Part shown: piece after piece, positions 1 to 8,254 of the stretch
Layout of the letters: each line of letters starts with the position of its first letter
Numbering within the stretch: position 1 is the first letter of the stretch
NCBI GenBank assembly: GCA_963736055.1
Contig: CAVTNM010000008.1
Span: forward strand, 992,001 to 1,056,000
Reading direction: 5' to 3'
Origin: AC-32 sp963736055
Lineage (GTDB): Bacteria; Actinomycetota; Thermoleophilia; Gaiellales; Gaiellaceae
DNA: 64,000 nucleotides
Program-made: the position numbers and the translations under genes
Notes under the pieces: generated by a model
What the model was told of the DNA's origin: nothing
The model's input: the letters and a program-made list of their open reading frames with translations, nothing else
Database searches by the model: none

Positions 1-1040
1 TCGTTGGTCTTCACCTCGACGCCGTCCGCCGTGATGGAAGTGGGCTCGCTGCCGTTCTTGAGGAAGATCGTGCGGGCAGCGGTCACGCCCAGGACGTCGG
101 TCGGCAGCCCGAGCGGCCCGATCGACCGGGGGACGTAGGCCGGGGCGCCGGTGAGCGCGCCGATGAAGACGGGGTTGATGCAGTCCTCGTCCGTGAAGAC
201 CTCGACCCGGTAGAGCTCGGCGGGCGTGTTCCAGATGGAGGTGTTCCCGCGGTAGATGAACGCGGGCGTGATCTCGTGCGTGACCGTGTGAGCGGCGTTG
301 GAGACGACGTTCGAGACGGTTGCCACGTCCGTCAGCGGCCCGGTCGTGAAAGGCGGGTTGTAGTTCGTGTAGATCGGGCTCCACGGGCCGTAGGACACGG
401 ACGGGATGCCGTTGTCGGTTTGGCCGTAGAGCCAGCGGACCGGCCGCACGCGCCAGTGAACCGTGCTCGAGAAGGCCGGGTTCTGGTGGAAGGTGTAGTA
501 CTCGCGCTCGTCCGCCATGTTCGTGTTGGTCGAGAAGATCTTCCCTGTGTCGACGAGCCAGATCATGTAGCCGTTCGCGCCCGGCACGGTGCTCCAGCGG
601 AGCAGGCCGGGGTAGGCGGGTGTGATCGGCGCGGGCACCGCCGGCCAGCGCATGTTGAACCCGAACGGAACGCTCCAGTTGGTCGCGCCTTTCCGCGTGA
701 TTGCGCGCACGTGCGCGTAGAGCGAGTACGGCTTGCCGGTCATCCAGGGCAGCGAGATCGGCACCGCGACGGCGGGGCTCGTCAGGCCCTTCGTCGACCA
801 CACCGAGCCGCTGTCGGAGAACCGCTTGCTCGTCGAGAGCTCGAACTGGTAGCTCTTCGCGCCCGGGACCGGGTTCCACGCGAAGGACGGCGTGCGCGAG
901 AAGGTGTGCACGACGGGCTCGCTGGTGCGGAGCGTGAAGCCGTGCAGGCCCGCCGGCGCGCTCGCGCCGAGCGCGGGTGCAGCGGGCAGGGCCACTGCGA
1001 GAGCAGCGGCCACGGCAGCAGCGAGACGGGCGCAGTCCAT
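1..1040 (-). CDS. Secreted Fn3-like protein (C-terminus beyond window)
   Basis: The gene runs off the left edge; 346 codons are visible from ATG at 1040. A GTG lies directly upstream and GAGGTG about 12 bases upstream. The first 28 residues are an Ala/Leu-rich Sec signal (MDCARLAAAVAAALAVALPA, then a likely cut near GASA). The exported part has repeated beta-sandwich-type stretches with a W-x-x-V-x-G-A-x-x-Y pattern (residues about 55-64 and 149-158), as in fibronectin type III modules. No catalytic motif is visible. The pattern resembles the secreted protein at 35207-36328. Function unknown; probably an extracellular or surface protein. Confidence 0.75.
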   Translation of the reverse strand, partial: MDCARLAAAVAAALAVALPAAPALGASAPAGLHGFTLRTSEPVVHTFSRTPSFAWNPVPGAKSYQFELSTSKRFSDSGSVWSTKGLTSPAVAVPISLPWMTGKPYSLYAHVRAITRKGATNWSVPFGFNMRWPAVPAPITPAYPGLLRWSTVPGANGYMIWLVDTGKIFSTNTNMADEREYYTFHQNPAFSSTVHWRVRPVRWLYGQTDNGIPSVSYGPWSPIYTNYNPPFTTGPLTDVATVSNVVSNAAHTVTHEITPAFIYRGNTSIWNTPAELYRVEVFTDEDCINPVFIGALTGAPAYVPRSIGPLGLPTDVLGVTAARTIFLKNGSEPTSITADGVEVKTN

Positions 1041-1076
1041 CACGAGAAGTTGTCGGCACCTCGAGGCCGTGCTCAC

Positions 1077-1092
1077 TCACTCGTTCGAGTGA
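1077..1092. terminator. Short inverted repeat after the amidase
   Basis: A perfect 16-base palindrome (TCACTCGTTCGAGTGA) lies 2 bases past the amidase stop on the minus strand and can fold with a GTTC tetraloop. There is no U tract, so a terminator role is only suggested by position. It also lies in the leader of the secreted-protein gene. Confidence 0.35.
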
Positions 1093-1094
1093 CG

Positions 1095-2243
1095 TCAATC
1101 GAGGGACAGTGCGCGCTCCAGCGCTGCCCCCACCGCCAGCACCCTGGCATCCTCGCCCGGCGGAGCGGCCAGCTGCACGGATGCGGGGAGGCCGTCCTCG
1201 GCGGGCCCGCACGGCAGCGCAAGCGCCGGCCAGCCGGTGGCGTTGAAAGGCAGCGTCAGAGAGGTCAGCCGATCGCGAATCGCGAGCTCGTCGGTGGGAA
1301 CAGGCGGAGCGACACAGACGAGCGTCGGCGTGAGCACCAGGTCGACCCCCGCCGCAGCCTGCTGAAGCCGCTCGCGGTAGCGCTCTCGCTCGGCTGCCGA
1401 GGACTCGTACTCGGCGTCACTCAGCGCGAGGCAGCGCTCGACCTTCGTGCGGACGTTTTCGCCGTACGACTCGGCGTGCTCGAGGAAGAGCTCGCGGTGC
1501 ACGTCCGCCACCTCGCCCATGAAGGCGGCTCCGACCTTGTGGGCGAGGGGCAGCTCGAGGCTGCGCGCATGTGGAAACCGCGCCGCAGCGGCCTGGACCT
1601 GCTCGCGCACCCCGGGGTTGGCGAGCTCGAGCCAGGCGACTCCGACCTCGACGTCCCCGAGCTCGAGCTCCGCAGGCCCGAAGCCGGGAGCCAGCGCCTC
1701 CATCATCTCGCCGCAGCCGGCGACGTCCAGCGCCATCGGCCCGGCGTGGTCGAAGCTCGGGGCGAGCGGGAAGCAGCCGAGCATCGGCACGAGGCCGTAC
1801 GAGGGCTTGAAGCCGACCACGCCGCAGCAGGCCGCCGGAATCCGGATCGAGCCTCCGGAGTCGGTGCCCAGCGCTGCGGCGGCAAGCCCTGCGGCGAGCG
1901 CTGCTGCCGAGCCGCCGCTGGAGCCGCCTGCGACACGGCTCGGCGCGACCGGGTTGGGAACCGTCCCGAAGTGGGGGTTTTCGGAGGTCGTCCCGTACGC
2001 GAACTCGTGCAGGTTTGTCTTGCCGATGTCGACGTAGCCGGCGGCCTCGAGCCTGCGCACCGCCTCGGCCGTCTCCGTGGGCACGTGCTCGGCGAAGAGG
2101 ATCGAGCCGTAGGTCGTGACGAGCCCGGCCGTGTCGAACAGGTCCTTGACCGCGAGCGGAATACCCTCTCCGATCTCGTCCGGCCGAGCGAGGAAGATGC
2201 CGTCGAGCTCCGTTATGCCTCCTTCCCGCCCCGGGCGCCTCAA
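1095..2243 (-). CDS. Amidase signature family hydrolase
   Basis: Ser-cisSer-Lys amidohydrolase that cleaves a carboxamide. The triad is visible: Lys in IPLAVKDLFDTAG, cis-Ser in the glycine-serine loop VAGGSSGGSAAAL, and nucleophile Ser in TDSGGSIRIPA. About 380 residues from the TTG at 2243, shorter than the usual 450-480; the missing part is N-terminal. The start is uncertain. The homologous reading seems to begin at ITELDGIF, where GGAAGGAGG is followed by ATA rather than ATG. Upstream codons in frame (GTG 2318, ATG 2402) give low-complexity sequence that runs into the terminator of the cta operon. Substrate cannot be told from sequence. Confidence 0.8.
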   Translation of the reverse strand: MRRPGREGGITELDGIFLARPDEIGEGIPLAVKDLFDTAGLVTTYGSILFAEHVPTETAEAVRRLEAAGYVDIGKTNLHEFAYGTTSENPHFGTVPNPVAPSRVAGGSSGGSAAALAAGLAAAALGTDSGGSIRIPAACCGVVGFKPSYGLVPMLGCFPLAPSFDHAGPMALDVAGCGEMMEALAPGFGPAELELGDVEVGVAWLELANPGVREQVQAAAARFPHARSLELPLAHKVGAAFMGEVADVHRELFLEHAESYGENVRTKVERCLALSDAEYESSAAERERYRERLQQAAAGVDLVLTPTLVCVAPPVPTDELAIRDRLTSLTLPFNATGWPALALPCGPAEDGLPASVQLAAPPGEDARVLAVGAALERALSLD

Positions 2244-2257
2244 AGAAGGGTGAACCG

Positions 2258-2307
2258 CGCGAGATGCAATCTCGCGATTGCGCCGCCGGAGCCGGGCTTT
2301 GCCCGGC
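2258..2307. other. Two tandem hairpins in the amidase leader
   Basis: Two adjacent perfect inverted repeats: CGCGAGAT-GCA-ATCTCGCG at 2258-2276 and GCCGGGC-TTT-GCCCGGC at 2291-2307. They lie between the cta terminator and the amidase coding region. They could be backup terminators or leader structures; no antiterminator pairing is obvious. Confidence 0.4.
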
Positions 2308-2399
2308 GGGAGGCACACAGACAAAAGACAATGGCCGGTTCCGGTGCATGGCCGGCTCTGTCCACGTGTGGAGTTCTGGCCGCTGGCAAGGAGGGGGCT

Positions 2400-2425
2400 C
2401 ACGGGGGAACCAGGGTTTCCCCGTG
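2400..2425 (-). terminator. Terminator of the ctaC-ctaD-ctaB operon
   Basis: An 11-bp stem (one G-U pair) with a CAGG tetraloop begins 4 bases after the stop of the small membrane protein on the minus strand. It has no clear U tract, common in GC-rich actinobacteria. Position and stem strength support termination. Confidence 0.65.
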
Positions 2426-2428
2426 CTA

Positions 2429-2548
2429 TCAGTCTACGGCGAGGTAGATCAGCGCGATCACGACGGTCAGGCCGAAGAGGACCACGAACAGCCCGAACAG
2501 CGCCCAGCCGAGGCGCATGTTCTTGCGCTCGAGCTCGTGGTCGCTCAT
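2429..2548 (-). CDS. 39-residue single-pass membrane microprotein
   Basis: The ATG overlaps the ctaB stop (ATGA), so it is translationally coupled to ctaB. The product has a charged start (MSDHELERKN) and one long hydrophobic helix, residues about 13-37 (LGWALFGLFVVLFGLTVVIA), and ends at a TGA just before a terminator hairpin. The position as last gene of a cytochrome oxidase operon suggests a small oxidase subunit or assembly factor, like the subunit IV-type microproteins of other oxidases. That role is inferred; I recognise no named family. Confidence 0.7.
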   Translation of the reverse strand: MSDHELERKNMRLGWALFGLFVVLFGLTVVIALIYLAVD

Positions 2549-3732
2549 CCGATCAGCGGGTCCACCGCCAGCGCCACGAAGAGCAGCGCGAGGTAGAGGA
2601 GCGAGAACTTGAAGAGCACGCCCGCCCGCGCGGTGGTCGTCTCGGCCCGGAGCTTCCAGGCCAGGCGGAGGAAGATCGCTCCGAGCAGCAGCGCCGTCGC
2701 CAGGTAGAGGACGCCGGCCGTGCGCCAGGCGAAGGGCAGCAGCGTCACGCCCACGAGCACGAGCGAGTACCAGAGGATCTGCCGCGCGGTCTCGCGGTCT
2801 CCGCGCACGACCGGCAGCATCGGCACGCGGGCGGCCTCGTAGTCGCGCTTGATCACGAGTGCGAGCGCCCAGAAGTGGGGTGGCGTCCAGAAGAAGACGA
2901 TCAGGAACAGGAACAACGCGGGCAGCGTGAGGTTCCCGGTTGCCGCAGCCCAGCCGACCAGCGGTGGTACGGCGCCCGCGGCGCCGCCGATGACGATGTT
3001 CTGCGGGGTCGTCCGTTTCAGCCAGCGGGTGTAGACGAGGACGTAGAAGAGGCCGCCTACGAGCGCGAGCACCGCCGTCAGCACGTTCACGAGCGAGGCG
3101 AGCAGGACGAACGAGAAGGCCATCAGCGCAAGGCCGAACTCGAGTGCGCGCGCGGGCGCCACGCGATCCTCGGCGACGGGCCTGTGGCCGGTGCGGCGCA
3201 TCAATCGGTCGAGGTCCCGGTCGAGCACGTGGTTGAGCGCGCTCGCGCCGCCGCAGGCCAGGGCCAGGCCGGCCATCGTGACCAGAAACGTCGAGAGCGG
3301 CGGCACCCCGCCGGCTCCGACGAACATCCCCGCTGCTCCGGTCAGGAGGAGCAGCGTCATGATCCGCGGCTTCGTGAGGGTGACGTAGTCGCGCCAGGAG
3401 GCGGGCGGTACGGGCTCGCCGCGAAAGCACCAGGCGGTGGCCACGAGTGCCGAGGCGAGCGAGAGCCCTGCCAGGGTGAGGTGGGCAGGGCGCGAGATGA
3501 CGATTGCGGCGGCGAGGAACGAACCCAGCGCAGCGACGGCCGGGACGAGGAGCTTGCGGTGCGCGACCCACGCGGCGGCGACGAGCGCGGCCAGGGGCGG
3601 CAACGCGAGCGCGGCGAGCCCGCGGTGCGCGGCGCCGAGCTCGAGCGCGCCGCTGACCACGGCTGCGGCGCAGGCGGCAGCCGCGGCGAAGGCGGTCAGC
3701 CGCAGCCAGGGCCCGGGCATCACGTCAGGCAC
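2545..3732 (-). CDS. ctaB: Protoheme IX farnesyltransferase (heme O synthase)
   Basis: UbiA-superfamily membrane prenyltransferase that converts heme B to heme O for the oxidase. The first Asp-rich motif is NHVLDRDLDRLMRRT (about residue 166); the second is around DYEAARVPMLPVV. FFWTPPHFWALAL is typical of CtaB. The protein is 395 residues against about 290-300 for the family. The extra ~110 N-terminal residues form about four hydrophobic helices ahead of the usual YVTLTKPRIMTLLLLTG start. GTG start at 3732 overlaps the ctaD stop by 8 bases. It lies downstream of ctaC and ctaD in one operon. Confidence 0.95.
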   Translation of the reverse strand: MPDVMPGPWLRLTAFAAAAACAAAVVSGALELGAAHRGLAALALPPLAALVAAAWVAHRKLLVPAVAALGSFLAAAIVISRPAHLTLAGLSLASALVATAWCFRGEPVPPASWRDYVTLTKPRIMTLLLLTGAAGMFVGAGGVPPLSTFLVTMAGLALACGGASALNHVLDRDLDRLMRRTGHRPVAEDRVAPARALEFGLALMAFSFVLLASLVNVLTAVLALVGGLFYVLVYTRWLKRTTPQNIVIGGAAGAVPPLVGWAAATGNLTLPALFLFLIVFFWTPPHFWALALVIKRDYEAARVPMLPVVRGDRETARQILWYSLVLVGVTLLPFAWRTAGVLYLATALLLGAIFLRLAWKLRAETTTARAGVLFKFSLLYLALLFVALAVDPLIG

Positions 3733-5365
3733 GGGCCTCGGCGATCCGGCGCCTGAGATCGCGCAGCGGTCTCGGGCTCGAGACGTAGGGAACCGTGTCG
3801 AAGTTGTGTGGCGGAGGCGGCGAGGTCGTGTACCACTCGAGCGTGTCCGCGAGCCACGGGTCGTTGACGGCGCGCGGCCCCTTGCGTGTGGTCCTGACGA
3901 TGTTCCAGCCGAAGACGAGGATCCCGAGGGTCATCACGCCCGAGCCGATAGTCGAGGTGAGGTTGTACCACTCCCAGAGCCCGCCCTCGGTGTACGTATA
4001 GATGCGGCGCGGCATCCCGAGCAGCCCGAGCATGTGCATCGGGAAGAAGGTGAGGTTCATGCCGGCGAAGATCAGCCAGAAGCTGATCTTGCCCAGCCGT
4101 TCGTCGAGCATGCGCCCGAACATCTTCGGCCACCAGTAGGAGAGCCCGGCGAAGATCCCGAAGAGCGAGCCTCCGAAGAGCACGTAGTGCAGGTGCGCGA
4201 CCACGAAGTACGTGTCGGTGGCCTGCCAGTCGAACGGGTACGCAGCGACGAAGATCCCTGAGAGCCCTCCGATCGTGAACACGGCGATGAAGCCGAGCGC
4301 GAACAGCATGGGCGTGTCGAAGTGGATGTTCCCGCGCCACGTGGTGGCGAGCCAGTTGAAGATCTTGATCCCGGTCGGGACAGCGATGATCAACGAGGAG
4401 ATCATGAAGAAGCCCTGCAAATAGCCGGGTAGGCCGACCGCGAACATGTGGTGGGCCCAGACGAGCATCGAGTAGAAGCCGATCGCCACCGTGGAGAGCG
4501 CGATCGCCGTGTAGCCGAAGATCGGCTTGCGCGAGAAGACCGGGATCACCTCGGAGATGATCCCCATCGCCGGCAGGATCATGATGTACACCTCGGGGTG
4601 CCCGAAGAACCAGAACACGTGCTGGAAGAGCACGGCGTTGCCGCCCTTCTGCGGGAAGAAGAAGTGCGTCCCGACCTGGCGGTCGAGCAGGAGCATCGTC
4701 AGCCCGGCCGAGAGCGCCGGCAGCACCACCACGAGCAGCGCCGCATAGACCTCCATCGACCAGACGAACAGGGGCATGCGCATCCAGGACATCCCGGGCG
4801 CGCGCATGTTGTGGATGGTGACGAGGAAGTTGATCGCGCCGGCGAGCGAGGCGATCGTCAGGACGTGCAGCGAGAGGATCCACAGGTCGATTCCGTGGCC
4901 CGGCGTGAACGGCGCCTCGGTCAGCGGCGCGTAGCCCGTCCAGCCGCCCTTCGGTGCGCCTCCCGACGCGAACCAGCTCGAGTAGAGGATCACCCCGCCC
5001 AGCAGGAAGAGCCAGTACGAAAGGGCGTTCAGGCGCGGGAAGGCCATGTCGCGGGCGCCGATCATCAGCGGCACGAGGTAGTTGCCGAAGCCGGCGAGGA
5101 TCGGGACGACGACGAGGAAGATCATCGTCGTGCCGTGCATGGTGAAGAGCTCGTTGTAGGAGTTCTTGGTGACGAAGTCCTCGTTCGGCGTGGCGAGCTG
5201 CGCGCGCATCAGCAGCGCCAGGATCCCGCCGAGCCCGAAGAAGGCCAGGCTCGTGACGATGTAGAGAATCCCGATCCGCTTGTGGTCGACCGTCGTCAGC
5301 CAGCTCGAGATCGGGCCGCGGGAGACGACGATCGAGACCGGCGGCCGCTCCGCTCTAGCTGCCAC
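3725..5365 (-). CDS. ctaD: Cytochrome c oxidase subunit I
   Basis: Catalytic heme-copper subunit of an aa3/caa3-type oxidase, 546 residues, with about 12 membrane helices. Heme and CuB ligands are in place: HGTTMIF in the second helix region, HPEVYIMILPAMG (CuB His and cross-linked Tyr), WAHHMFAVG, and FVVAHLHYVLFGG (heme a3 and a ligands). The GTG start at 5365 overlaps the ctaC stop. A subunit III gene (ctaE) does not follow; the next genes are ctaB and a microprotein, so ctaE must lie elsewhere or be absent. Confidence 0.97.
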   Translation of the reverse strand: MAARAERPPVSIVVSRGPISSWLTTVDHKRIGILYIVTSLAFFGLGGILALLMRAQLATPNEDFVTKNSYNELFTMHGTTMIFLVVVPILAGFGNYLVPLMIGARDMAFPRLNALSYWLFLLGGVILYSSWFASGGAPKGGWTGYAPLTEAPFTPGHGIDLWILSLHVLTIASLAGAINFLVTIHNMRAPGMSWMRMPLFVWSMEVYAALLVVVLPALSAGLTMLLLDRQVGTHFFFPQKGGNAVLFQHVFWFFGHPEVYIMILPAMGIISEVIPVFSRKPIFGYTAIALSTVAIGFYSMLVWAHHMFAVGLPGYLQGFFMISSLIIAVPTGIKIFNWLATTWRGNIHFDTPMLFALGFIAVFTIGGLSGIFVAAYPFDWQATDTYFVVAHLHYVLFGGSLFGIFAGLSYWWPKMFGRMLDERLGKISFWLIFAGMNLTFFPMHMLGLLGMPRRIYTYTEGGLWEWYNLTSTIGSGVMTLGILVFGWNIVRTTRKGPRAVNDPWLADTLEWYTTSPPPPHNFDTVPYVSSPRPLRDLRRRIAEARA

Positions 5366-6335
5366 TGCCGCCTCCGAAGCGCTGGTGCAGGTACTGGAAG
5401 AGCGCGTTCAGCTGCGTGTCGTTCCAGTCCTTGCCCACGGCCGGCATCAGACCGACGCCGTTGCGCAGAAGGGTGGTCAGGCCGGCTCGCTCCTGGAGCA
5501 GCGGGCTCTGTGCGATGGGCGGGCCGATGTCGCCCTGCCCCGCGAGGCCGTGGCATTTGGCGCACACGCCCGTGAATGTCTCCTTGCCCAGCGCGAGCAG
5601 CGCGCTGCGCCGGGTGCGCACGAAGGTCTCGTACTGGGCTCTGGGCACCACCTCCACCTTCGCCAGCATCGCGGCGTGCTGGACCCCGCAGAACTCGGCG
5701 CACTGGCCGACGAAGGTGCCGAGCTTGTCCGGCCGGAAGGACAGGTAGTTCACCTTGCCGGGAATCGCGTCCCTCTTCCCGTTCAGCGCCGGGACCCACC
5801 AGCTGTGGTTGACGTCGTCGCTGACGATCTTCAGTCGGACGTTGCGCCCGTACGGAAGCCGAAGCGTGTCGATCGAGATCGCTCCGTTCGGATAGACGAA
5901 CTGCCAGTAGAACTGGTGGCCCTCGACCCGGATCTGCTCGCCCGAGGTCGCGCCCTGTGCGCTCGTGTTGTCGATCCCGGCGATCTTGTAGAAGACGAAG
6001 CCGGCGATGATCGCGAGGATCACGACGGGCCCTGCTGTCCACGCGAGCTCGAGGTTCGTGTGGCCGCGCACCTGCAGTCCCTCGTCCTCGCGCGGGCGGC
6101 CCCGGCTGCGGTACCTGATCACGAAAAGCAAGAGTGCGCCCTCGACGAGCAAGAAGATCCCGCCCGTGATCGCGAGGATCAGCCAGTAGATGCTGCGGAT
6201 GTCGGCCGCGTCCTGCGAGGCGGGGCCCGGAGGAGCGACACCGCCGTTTCCCGCTGCGGCCGTCGCCGCGAGCACGCACGCGAGCAGCGTGGCGGCGGCG
6301 AGGACGGGGGCGAAGCGGCGCACAGGCGGTGGCAT
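5355..6335 (-). CDS. ctaC: Cytochrome c oxidase subunit II with C-terminal cytochrome c domain
   Basis: 326 residues from ATG at 6335. An N-terminal signal (MPPPVRRFAPVLAAATLLAC) and two membrane helices precede the CuA cupredoxin domain, whose ligands sit in CAEFCGVQHAAM. A class I c-type heme domain follows (CAKCH about residue 245, axial Met in GLMPAVG), so the oxidase is caa3-type and takes electrons through its own fused cytochrome c. The reading frame continues further upstream but that part is antisense to the gene at 6363-6632; the signal peptide fixes the start. It is first in the cta operon. Confidence 0.95.
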   Translation of the reverse strand: MPPPVRRFAPVLAAATLLACVLAATAAAGNGGVAPPGPASQDAADIRSIYWLILAITGGIFLLVEGALLLFVIRYRSRGRPREDEGLQVRGHTNLELAWTAGPVVILAIIAGFVFYKIAGIDNTSAQGATSGEQIRVEGHQFYWQFVYPNGAISIDTLRLPYGRNVRLKIVSDDVNHSWWVPALNGKRDAIPGKVNYLSFRPDKLGTFVGQCAEFCGVQHAAMLAKVEVVPRAQYETFVRTRRSALLALGKETFTGVCAKCHGLAGQGDIGPPIAQSPLLQERAGLTTLLRNGVGLMPAVGKDWNDTQLNALFQYLHQRFGGGSGS

Positions 6336-6362
6336 TCTATGAACGTGACTGGGAGTACGCGC

Positions 6363-6632
6363 GTGGAACTCCCGGCGGCCGTGGGCGAGCGCTTCGAAGT
6401 CTTCGTCAACGGCGTCGCACAGCAGCCGGGCCATGACTTCCGACGGGAGGGGAATCAGCTCGTCTTCGACCGGCGCCTGGCCCGCGAAGGACGGCTCGGC
6501 TTCTGGCGCTGGCTCTCGCTCTTTCTCGGCGTCGCGGGCACCTACCGGCAGAACGACAGCGTCGACGTGATCTACGAGCACGCCGGCCGGCGGATCGTCG
6601 CGAGCGGTCTGACCCCGGTTCCCGAGGACTAG
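6363..6632 (+). CDS. Conserved hypothetical protein, 89 residues
   Basis: GTG at 6363 is preceded by GGGAG at a good distance; an ATG at 6339 is possible but would nearly abut the ctaC start. The product (VELPAAVGERFEVFVNGVAQ at the N-terminus) alternates hydrophobic and polar residues as in beta strands. It has a short amphipathic or hydrophobic segment (LGFWRWLSLFLGVAGTYR) in the middle. No signal peptide and no known domain. It is divergent from ctaC. Its stop shares the bases CTAG with the stop of the convergent gene at 6629. Confidence 0.6.
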   Translation: MELPAAVGERFEVFVNGVAQQPGHDFRREGNQLVFDRRLAREGRLGFWRWLSLFLGVAGTYRQNDSVDVIYEHAGRRIVASGLTPVPED

Positions 6633-6880
6633 TCGGGGCTCGGCAGCTCGACGGGTCGGCCGTCGACGAGCACGCTCGCGCCCTCGAGCCCGCAGTCGGC
6701 CGCCCAGCGCGCAACGGCGTGGAGGACGGCGTCGAGCTCCTCTCGGGAGCTCTCGGCCACGAGGACCTCCCAGCGCTCGTCCGGGAGCGGCACCAGATCG
6801 GTGCGGGCAAACGGAACGAGGTCGCGGACGAGCTGGTCGGCGGTGCTCGTGGTCGGCGCCTCGATGCGGATCTTGCGGAT
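6629..6880 (-). CDS. Small conserved-looking protein without a canonical start
   Basis: An open frame directly follows, in the same frame, the TAG stop of the aminotransferase (6908-6910). It encodes about 83-92 well-composed residues (for example LVPFARTDLVPLPDERWEVL and ELDAVLHAVARWAADCG). No ATG, GTG or TTG occurs near the N-terminus. An ATC at 6880 sits 6 bases after CAGGAG and is the only position with a ribosome binding site. Alternatives are stop-codon readthrough of the aminotransferase, a rare start, or an assembly error. Function unknown. Confidence 0.45.
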   Translation of the reverse strand: MRKIRIEAPTTSTADQLVRDLVPFARTDLVPLPDERWEVLVAESSREELDAVLHAVARWAADCGLEGASVLVDGRPVELPSPD

Positions 6881-6907
6881 TGGCGGCTCCTGTTTCTCCG
6901 GCGCGCG

Positions 6908-8254
6908 CTACAGCGCGTGCTCGTCGGCGATCGCGAGCACCTCGTCGAGGGCGCCCAGGCCCTCGTCGAGCTCCTCGCGGGTGATTGTCAGCGGCGGTGC
7001 GACGATGATCACGTTCCAGTGCGTCATCAGGTAGAGGCCGCGGTCCATGCCGGCCTTCATGATCTTCCCGATCGGTGCCGCCGCCTCGCCCGTGGCGTTG
7101 AACGGGACGAGCGGCTCGCGGCTCTCGCGGTCGCGCACGAGCTCGATTCCCCAGAAGAGCCCCTTGCCGCGCACCTCGCCGATCGACGGGTGGCGCTCGG
7201 CCAGGCCTGCGAGCTGCTCCCCGAGCACCGCGCCGAGGGCGGCCGAGTTCTCGACGATGCCCTCCTCCTGGAACGCCTCGATCGAGGCGATCGCCGCGGC
7301 GCAGGCGAGCACGTGGCCCGAGTAGGTGAGGCCGCCGGCGAAGTACTTGTCCTGCACCCAGTCCGCGATCTTCTGGTTGATCACCATCGCCCCGAGCGGC
7401 ACGTAGCCGGAGTTGATCCCCTTCGCGAGCGTGAGGATGTCCGGGACGACGCCCCAGTTCTCACAGCCGAACCACTTGCCGGTGCGGCCGAAGCCGGCCA
7501 TCACCTCGTCGAGGATCAGCACGATCCCGTGACGGTCGCAGGCCTCGCGGATCGACTCAAGGTATCCGTCGGGCGGGACGATGATCCCGTTCGTCCCGAC
7601 GATCGTCTCCATGATCACCGCGGCGACGTTCTGCGGGCCCTCGTACTGGAGGATCTCCTCGAAGTGCGGCGCGCCCGAGCAGACCGGGCAGGGATCCGGA
7701 TGGCCCGCGGGGCAGCGGTAGGTGTACGGATCGAGCATCCGCACGACACCGGGGATGCCGGGCTCGGCGGGCCAGCGCCGCGGGTCTCCGGTGAGCGTGA
7801 TCGCGCCGCCGGTGGCGCCATGGTACGAGCGGTAGCGGGCGATCACCTTGTGGCGCCCGGTGTACCAGCGCGCGAGCTTGATCGCGTTCTCGTTCGCCTC
7901 CGCCCCGCCGTTCGTGAAGAACGACATCGTCAGGTCGCCGGGCGTGACCTCGGCGAGCAGGCGCGCGAGCTCGGAGCGCGTCTCGTGCGCCATCGGGGGG
8001 CCGATGGTCGTGAGCTTTTGCGCCTGCTCCACGATCGCGGCGACCACCTTCGGATGCTGGTGGCCGATCGAGACGTTGACGAGCTGCGAGGCGAAGTCGA
8101 GGTAGCGGTTGCCGTCGTAGTCCCAGAAGTAGCGTCCCTCGGCTCCCGCCACCGGCAGAGGGGTGATCTGGTCCTGCACCGACCAGGAATGCAGGACGTG
8201 GCGCTTGTCCAGCTCCTGGATCCGCTTCGCGTCGAGGCCCGCTTCGACGGCCAT
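6908..8254 (-). CDS. Class III omega-amino acid:pyruvate aminotransferase
   Basis: PLP enzyme of fold type I, 448 residues. DEVMAGFGRTG (about 249-259) holds the Asp that contacts the PLP ring nitrogen, and Lys278 in TLAKGINSGYVPLGAM forms the Schiff base. A Cys cluster, CPAGHPDPCPVC (181-192), resembles the insertion of taurine/beta-alanine:pyruvate aminotransferases. It lies divergent from the semialdehyde dehydrogenase and near a dihydropyrimidinase and a ureidopropionase-type enzyme. The natural job is therefore probably transamination of beta-alanine or beta-aminoisobutyrate to malonate or methylmalonate semialdehyde. That substrate is inferred from context. Confidence 0.88.
   Translation of the reverse strand: MAVEAGLDAKRIQELDKRHVLHSWSVQDQITPLPVAGAEGRYFWDYDGNRYLDFASQLVNVSIGHQHPKVVAAIVEQAQKLTTIGPPMAHETRSELARLLAEVTPGDLTMSFFTNGGAEANENAIKLARWYTGRHKVIARYRSYHGATGGAITLTGDPRRWPAEPGIPGVVRMLDPYTYRCPAGHPDPCPVCSGAPHFEEILQYEGPQNVAAVIMETIVGTNGIIVPPDGYLESIREACDRHGIVLILDEVMAGFGRTGKWFGCENWGVVPDILTLAKGINSGYVPLGAMVINQKIADWVQDKYFAGGLTYSGHVLACAAAIASIEAFQEEGIVENSAALGAVLGEQLAGLAERHPSIGEVRGKGLFWGIELVRDRESREPLVPFNATGEAAAPIGKIMKAGMDRGLYLMTHWNVIIVAPPLTITREELDEGLGALDEVLAIADEHAL

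Noticed and set aside
276..2447. 723-codon plus-strand open frame
   Set aside because: Antisense shadow of the secreted protein and the amidase; Arg/Gly/Ala-rich composition without motifs, common in GC-rich DNA.
2278..5575. Long plus-strand open frames over the cta operon
   Set aside because: They are antisense to ctaB and ctaD, whose metal-binding motifs are unambiguous.
6339..6362. ATG at 6339 as start of the 89-residue protein
   Set aside because: Only three bases from the ctaC start on the other strand; GTG at 6363 has the better ribosome binding site.
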